Shown: piece after piece, positions 60,830-64,000 of the stretch
How positions within the stretch are numbered: position 1 is the stretch's first letter
Layout of the letters: every line of letters starts with the position of its first letter
Origin: Ornithinimicrobium tianjinense
GTDB taxonomy: Bacteria > Actinomycetota > Actinomycetes > Actinomycetales > Dermatophilaceae
DNA: 64,000 nucleotides
Assembly (NCBI RefSeq): GCF_014636495.1
Contig: NZ_BMEM01000003.1
Location: forward strand, 1 to 64,000
Direction of reading: 5' to 3'
Program-made: the position numbers and the translations under genes
The notes under the pieces: generated by a model
What the model was told of the DNA's origin: nothing
What the model saw: the letters and a program-made list of their open reading frames with translations, nothing else
Databases searched by the model: none

Positions 60830-60918
60830 GCCGGGAACTGTAGCCACGAGGCCGCCCCCGCCAGCAGACTGTCCAGGGTCGGACCCCGCCGGGGTCCCCC
60901 GGGGACCAGGAGGGTCTC

Positions 60919-61281
60919 ATGAGCAAGGCAGCCATCTCCCTGACGACCGGTCTCGAGGACGCCGAGAAGGTGACGGTCGCCTTCCTGGTCGCCGTCGGTG
61001 CCGCCGAGGCCGGCCGCGAGACGTTGATGTTCCTCACCAAGGAGGCCGTCCGCCTGGCGGTCGAGGGCTTCCCGCGAGCGGTCGCCTGCGACGGCTGCCC
61101 GCCGCTGTCCGACCTCATGGACCGTTACGCCGCGGCCGGCGGTCGCTACATCGCCTGCGGCGTCTGCGTGAAGGCCAAGGCGATCGACGCGGCGACGCTC
61201 CTGCCGAACGCCGAGGTCGCGGGCACCGTGCAGCTGTGGGAGTGGATCGGCGACGAGGGCGCGACGACCTTCTCGTTCTGA
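60919..61281 (+). CDS. DsrE-family protein
   Basis: A 120-residue DsrE/DsrF-like protein: KVTVAFLVAVGAAEAGRETL, FLTKEAVRLAVEGF, ACDGCPPLSDLMDRYAAAGG and YIACGVCVKAKAI. Three or four Cys lie at the expected active-site loops, suggesting sulfur or redox chemistry. AGGAGG is well placed before the ATG. It is divergent from the DUF6986 gene and convergent with the HTH-citrate synthase; no sulfur-relay partner is nearby, so the role is open. Confidence 0.82.
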   Translation: MSKAAISLTTGLEDAEKVTVAFLVAVGAAEAGRETLMFLTKEAVRLAVEGFPRAVACDGCPPLSDLMDRYAAAGGRYIACGVCVKAKAIDAATLLPNAEVAGTVQLWEWIGDEGATTFSF

Positions 61282-61290
61282 GGGCCGCCC

Positions 61291-62475
61291 TCAGCCGCGC
61301 GCGCCGCTGTAGACACCGCGCAGCCGGAAGCGCATGCCCGGCTCCGCGAGCTCCTCGATGGCGTGGGCCGTCCAGCCGGAGGTCCGGGCGCACGCGAAGA
61401 TCACCGCGCCGGCCCACCGCGGCAGGTCGTAGGCCATGACGAGCAGCGCGAGGGCGGCATCGATATTGACCAGCCAGCCACGGCGCTCGAGGAGCTCGGC
61501 CTCGATGTGGCGCAGCGCCCTCAGGGCGTCGCCCGTCGCCTGCTCCTCCAGGAGCGCGATCAGCACCTGGGCGCGCGGGTCCTGCTCGGTGTAGACGACG
61601 TGCCCGAAACCGGGCGGTCGGTCCCCGGCCAACGCGGCGTCCAGGGCAGCCTGGGGCGCCTCGGTGGCCCCGCGCAGCCAGTCGACCGCCCGCAGCGAGG
61701 CGGTCATGTGCTGCGGGCTGTCGGCGGCGGCGAGCCCGGCGAGCAGCGCGCTGTAGGGATCCGCCCCCGACGACACCGCCACGCGCACGGCGGTCGTCGA
61801 CACCGCGAGGTCGTGGTCGGCCAGCAGCACGAGCGCGGCGTCGATCAGGGTGGGCGGGCACGGCGCCAGGGGTATGGCGAGCAGCTCGGCCAGGGTGCCC
61901 GGCCCGCCCGCCGCCGCCCCTGGCACGGCGAGGGCCATCGCGGTCGCCGCCCGGGCGCCTGCTCGCGCGAACGCCTCGGGACGCCGGTCCTGCCGGCCGA
62001 CGTCGGTGGCTCCCGCGACCAGCACTGCGTGCTTCATCCGGTCCAGCGGCCCGGTGGCGTCGGGGAGCGCGGCGAGAAGGGGAGCGAGGGCATCGCGGAG
62101 CGGGTCGAACGACTCTCGCGACGGCATACCGGGCACGAGGTCCCCGGTGAGGAGGGCACGGACCTCCTCGGCGGAGGCGTGCCCGGCGAGGTCGGTGACG
62201 TCCCGCCCCCGGTAGGCCAGCCGTCCCGGGCCGATCTCGGTGATCGCCGTGCGCACGTCATCGCTCGCGGCAGGCCGGCGGCGACGCCCCGAGCGCGCAC
62301 CCCCGGCGAGCGCCTGCACGTCGGCGAGGGCGAAGAGGCTGCCCGCCGACGGGTCGCGCCGCAGCGGGGTCAGGACGCCCCGGCTGACGTAGGCGTAGAC
62401 GGTCTGCACCTTCACGCCGAGGTAGTCCGCGACCTGCGCGGACGTGAGCTCGCCCTCCGGCCGGAGACGGCTCAT
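61291..62475 (-). CDS. Citrate synthase-like protein with N-terminal MerR-type helix-turn-helix
   Basis: A 394-residue protein. Residues 8-50 (ELTSAQVADYLGVKVQTVYA, YVSRGVLTP) are a MerR/excisionase-like DNA-binding domain. The rest is citrate-synthase-like: AYRGRDVTDLAGHASAEEV, GFGHVVYTEQDPRAQ (second His motif) and WLVNIDAALALLV (Asp motif). The first His motif, usually LHGG, is not recognisable; SPQHMTASL stands at about that place. It may be an enzyme that controls its own gene or a regulator sensing a citrate-related ligand. It is divergent from a second citrate synthase across a 53-base gap with paired palindromes. Confidence 0.8.
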   Translation of the reverse strand: MSRLRPEGELTSAQVADYLGVKVQTVYAYVSRGVLTPLRRDPSAGSLFALADVQALAGGARSGRRRRPAASDDVRTAITEIGPGRLAYRGRDVTDLAGHASAEEVRALLTGDLVPGMPSRESFDPLRDALAPLLAALPDATGPLDRMKHAVLVAGATDVGRQDRRPEAFARAGARAATAMALAVPGAAAGGPGTLAELLAIPLAPCPPTLIDAALVLLADHDLAVSTTAVRVAVSSGADPYSALLAGLAAADSPQHMTASLRAVDWLRGATEAPQAALDAALAGDRPPGFGHVVYTEQDPRAQVLIALLEEQATGDALRALRHIEAELLERRGWLVNIDAALALLVMAYDLPRWAGAVIFACARTSGWTAHAIEELAEPGMRFRLRGVYSGARG

Positions 62476-62508
62476 GTTGACTCGATCAACGTTGACACGG
62501 TGATCAAC
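62476..62508 (+). promoter_or_regulatory. Paired palindromic operator between two citrate synthase genes
   Basis: GTTGACTCGATCAAC (62476-62490) is followed directly by GTTGACACGGTGATCAAC (62491-62508). Both have GTTGA/TCAAC ends, with 5- and 8-base spacers. The first abuts the ATG of the minus-strand HTH-citrate synthase; TTGACA at 62492-62497 could be a -35 element for the plus-strand gene. This is a plausible site for the HTH domain of the minus-strand protein. Confidence 0.75.
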
Positions 62509-62528
62509 CCTAGGTCACGCTCGCTGAC

Positions 62529-63674
62529 ATGACCAGCACCCAGATCGTCGCCCCCGCCGGGCTCAAGGACGTCGTCGTCGCGGACACCACCACCGGGGAC
62601 GTGAGGGGGCGGGAGGGCTTCTACCACTTCCGGCAGTACCCCGCGGTCGAGCTCGCGCGGACACGGTCCTTCGAGGACGTCTGCCACCTCATGCTCGAGG
62701 GGACCCTGCCCACGCCGGCGCAGTCGGCGGCGCTGCGGGAGCGCCTCGCCGCCGCGGCCGTGCTCCCGCCCGAGCTGCTGCGGCTGCTCCCCGACGTCGC
62801 CCGGTCGGGGCCGGACCGCGCCTCGCTCTCGCGGCTGCGCACCGCGGTCTCGCACCTCGGCGCGCTGGACGGCTTCGCCCCGACGTATGGCGCGCCCGCC
62901 GAGCAGGTGCGCGCCGACGTGCTCCGGCTGGTGGCGACCGTGCCTGTGCTCCAGGCCGCGATCCACCGGCTGCGCGCCGGGCTCGATCCGCTGCCGGCGC
63001 GACCGGAGCTGGGGGCGGCCGGCAGCTGGCTGTGGATGCTCGGCGGGGAGGAACCGGGCGAGAGGGAAAGGCGGGCGATCACGGCATACCTGACCTCGAC
63101 GGTGGACCACGGCTTCAGCGCGTCGACCTTCGCCGCGCGGGTGGTGACCTCGGCGGGCTCGGACGTCGCCTCCGCGATCTGCGCGGCGATCGGCACGTTC
63201 GCCGGGCCGCTGCACGGCGGCGCCCCCGACCGCGCGCTGGATGCGCTCGACGAGATCGGGTCGGCGGACCGGGCGCGGGAGTGGGTGCGCGAGAAGGTCG
63301 CGGCCGGCGAGCGGATCATGGGCTTCGGGCACGCGGTCTACCGGACCATGGACCCCCGTGCGGCGCTGCTGCGGGAGATCGCGGTCGGGATGGGTGGGCC
63401 GCTCGTGGACCTCGCGGTCCGGGTCGAGGAGGAGGTCGTGAGCGCGCTGGCCGAGCTCAAGCCCGGGCGGGAGCTGCACACCAACGTCGAGTACTACGCG
63501 GGCGTGGTCATGGAGCTGTGCGGGATCCCGCGCGAGATGTTCACGCCGACCTTCGCGACGGCGCGGGTCGTCGGCTGGGGCGCGCACGTCATCGAGCAGA
63601 CGCAGAGCCCGAAGATCTTCCGGCCGTCCGCACGCTACGTCGGCCCCGAGGCCCCCGCACCCCTGCCGTCCTGA
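62529..63674 (+). CDS. Citrate synthase (CitA/citrate synthase 2 type)
   Basis: A 381-residue single-domain citrate synthase-like enzyme: LKDVVVADTTTGDVRGREGF, FAGPLHGGAPDRALDALDEI (first catalytic His), IMGFGHAVYRTMDPRAALL (second His) and LHTNVEYYAGVVMELCGIPR, where the usual catalytic Asp position is Glu, as I recall it in the actinobacterial CitA group. It condenses acetyl-CoA with oxaloacetate or a related acyl-CoA/keto-acid pair. It shares its upstream region with the HTH-bearing paralogue, which may regulate it. Confidence 0.88.
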   Translation: MTSTQIVAPAGLKDVVVADTTTGDVRGREGFYHFRQYPAVELARTRSFEDVCHLMLEGTLPTPAQSAALRERLAAAAVLPPELLRLLPDVARSGPDRASLSRLRTAVSHLGALDGFAPTYGAPAEQVRADVLRLVATVPVLQAAIHRLRAGLDPLPARPELGAAGSWLWMLGGEEPGERERRAITAYLTSTVDHGFSASTFAARVVTSAGSDVASAICAAIGTFAGPLHGGAPDRALDALDEIGSADRAREWVREKVAAGERIMGFGHAVYRTMDPRAALLREIAVGMGGPLVDLAVRVEEEVVSALAELKPGRELHTNVEYYAGVVMELCGIPREMFTPTFATARVVGWGAHVIEQTQSPKIFRPSARYVGPEAPAPLPS

Positions 63675-63675
63675 C

Positions 63676-64000
63676 CTACTCCCCCGCCAGCGCGCTGCGC
63701 AGCGCCCTCTCTTCCTCGTCCGTGAGCCCGCAGGCCCGCGGCCGGGCCTCGTCCCGGGTCTCTTCGTAGGCCAGCGCCCGCGCCAGGGTCTCCTCCAACG
63801 GCCGGGTGACCAGGCCCTCCCGCCGGGCTGCGGAGGTGTCCAGCGTCGAGAACCACCGCATCGTCGGCTCGGCGATCCACAGCGGCAACGACCTCGGACC
63901 CATCCACTGGTTGACGCCCTCGCGAGCCAGCACGTCCAACGCCACCGGACGCGCCTCGGCACCGCTGCCGGCGACGCGCCGGGCGGCGTCGACCACCGCG
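63676..64000 (-). CDS. C-terminal part of an NAD-dependent epimerase/reductase-like protein (partial)
   Basis: The last 107 or so residues of a gene that enters from beyond the right edge. ALDVLAREGVNQWMGPRSLP followed by LWIAEPTMRWFSTLDTSAAR and EGLVTRPLEETLARALAYEE resembles the C-terminus of actinobacterial NAD-dependent epimerase/dehydratase proteins, in which a return of the sugar or flavonoid-reductase-like domain packs on the Rossmann fold. Without the N-terminal nucleotide loop the assignment is tentative. It is convergent with the citrate synthase, two bases apart. Confidence 0.55.
   Translation of the reverse strand, partial: AVVDAARRVAGSGAEARPVALDVLAREGVNQWMGPRSLPLWIAEPTMRWFSTLDTSAARREGLVTRPLEETLARALAYEETRDEARPRACGLTDEEERALRSALAGE

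Noticed and set aside
60919-61281. DsrE protein as part of a sulfur-relay (TusBCD) system
   Set aside because: No DsrF, DsrH or TusA-like neighbour; only the single DsrE-like fold can be supported.

Overview
The window is very GC-rich (about 70% or more by eye), gene-dense and rich in GTG starts, short gene overlaps and apparently leaderless promoters. This points to an actinobacterium. Gene content and the order chelatase-cobO-cobB-cobA, which matches the Mycobacterium tuberculosis Rv2850c-Rv2847c block, fit an Actinomycetota member, possibly the Intrasporangiaceae/Ornithinimicrobiaceae group; the family is an inference. No rRNA, tRNA, CRISPR array, transposase or phage gene was recognised.

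Layout. Positions 1-1150 hold a truncated ribbon-helix-helix antitoxin-like gene and a MazEF-type pair with a doubled operator. Positions 1321-15771 are the first corrinoid block: cobM-cobL, then a B12-riboswitch-controlled BtuFCD importer whose ATPase carries a minisatellite insertion, an AbiEi-like/DUF559-like regulator, then a second riboswitch leading a chelatase-cobO-(cobB-cobC fusion)-cobA operon, and convergent cobK. Positions 16082-23248 hold mixed housekeeping genes: an AAA ATPase, a small family-A DNA polymerase, an SGNH hydrolase with a decayed paralogue, a DinB-like protein, HU and a small alarmone synthetase. Positions 23278-29730 are the second corrinoid block: a third riboswitch, a complete BtuFCD, cobQ, cbiZ and cobD. 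Then come a flavin-dependent oxidoreductase, a 1680-residue BTAD/STAND/WD40 regulator with a secreted protein, and the nucleotide-loop genes cobU-cobT-cobS (36478-38894).

Positions 39029-45646 carry an ArsR sensor divergent from a His-rich CDF metal exporter, a rhomboid protease, a divergent RimK / retropepsin-like / M14-Nudix module, a frameshifted azoreductase and a membrane protein. Positions 45704-60829 start with topoisomerase IB and then give a near-complete purine catabolic cluster on the minus strand: IclR regulator, guaD, xdhC, xdhB, xdhA, allE (frameshifted), allB, glxK, uraH, uraD, pucL and a DUF6986 aldolase-like gene. The route is guanine to xanthine to urate to allantoin to allantoate, with glycerate kinase draining the glyoxylate end; allantoate hydrolase is not here. 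The window ends with a DsrE protein, two divergent citrate-synthase-like genes sharing an operator, and a partial epimerase-like gene.

Systems view. Corrinoid import, late corrin-ring steps, adenosylation, amidation, cobinamide remodelling (CbiZ) and loop assembly are all here, under three cobalamin riboswitches. The early ring methylases and the large cobaltochelatase subunit are not. The most unusual non-gene signals are an octamer (GGTATGCC/GGCATACC) present about 50 times in all reading frames, a family of 66-bp hairpins in three gaps of the first corrinoid block, and a 22-bp intergenic repeat family in three arrays.
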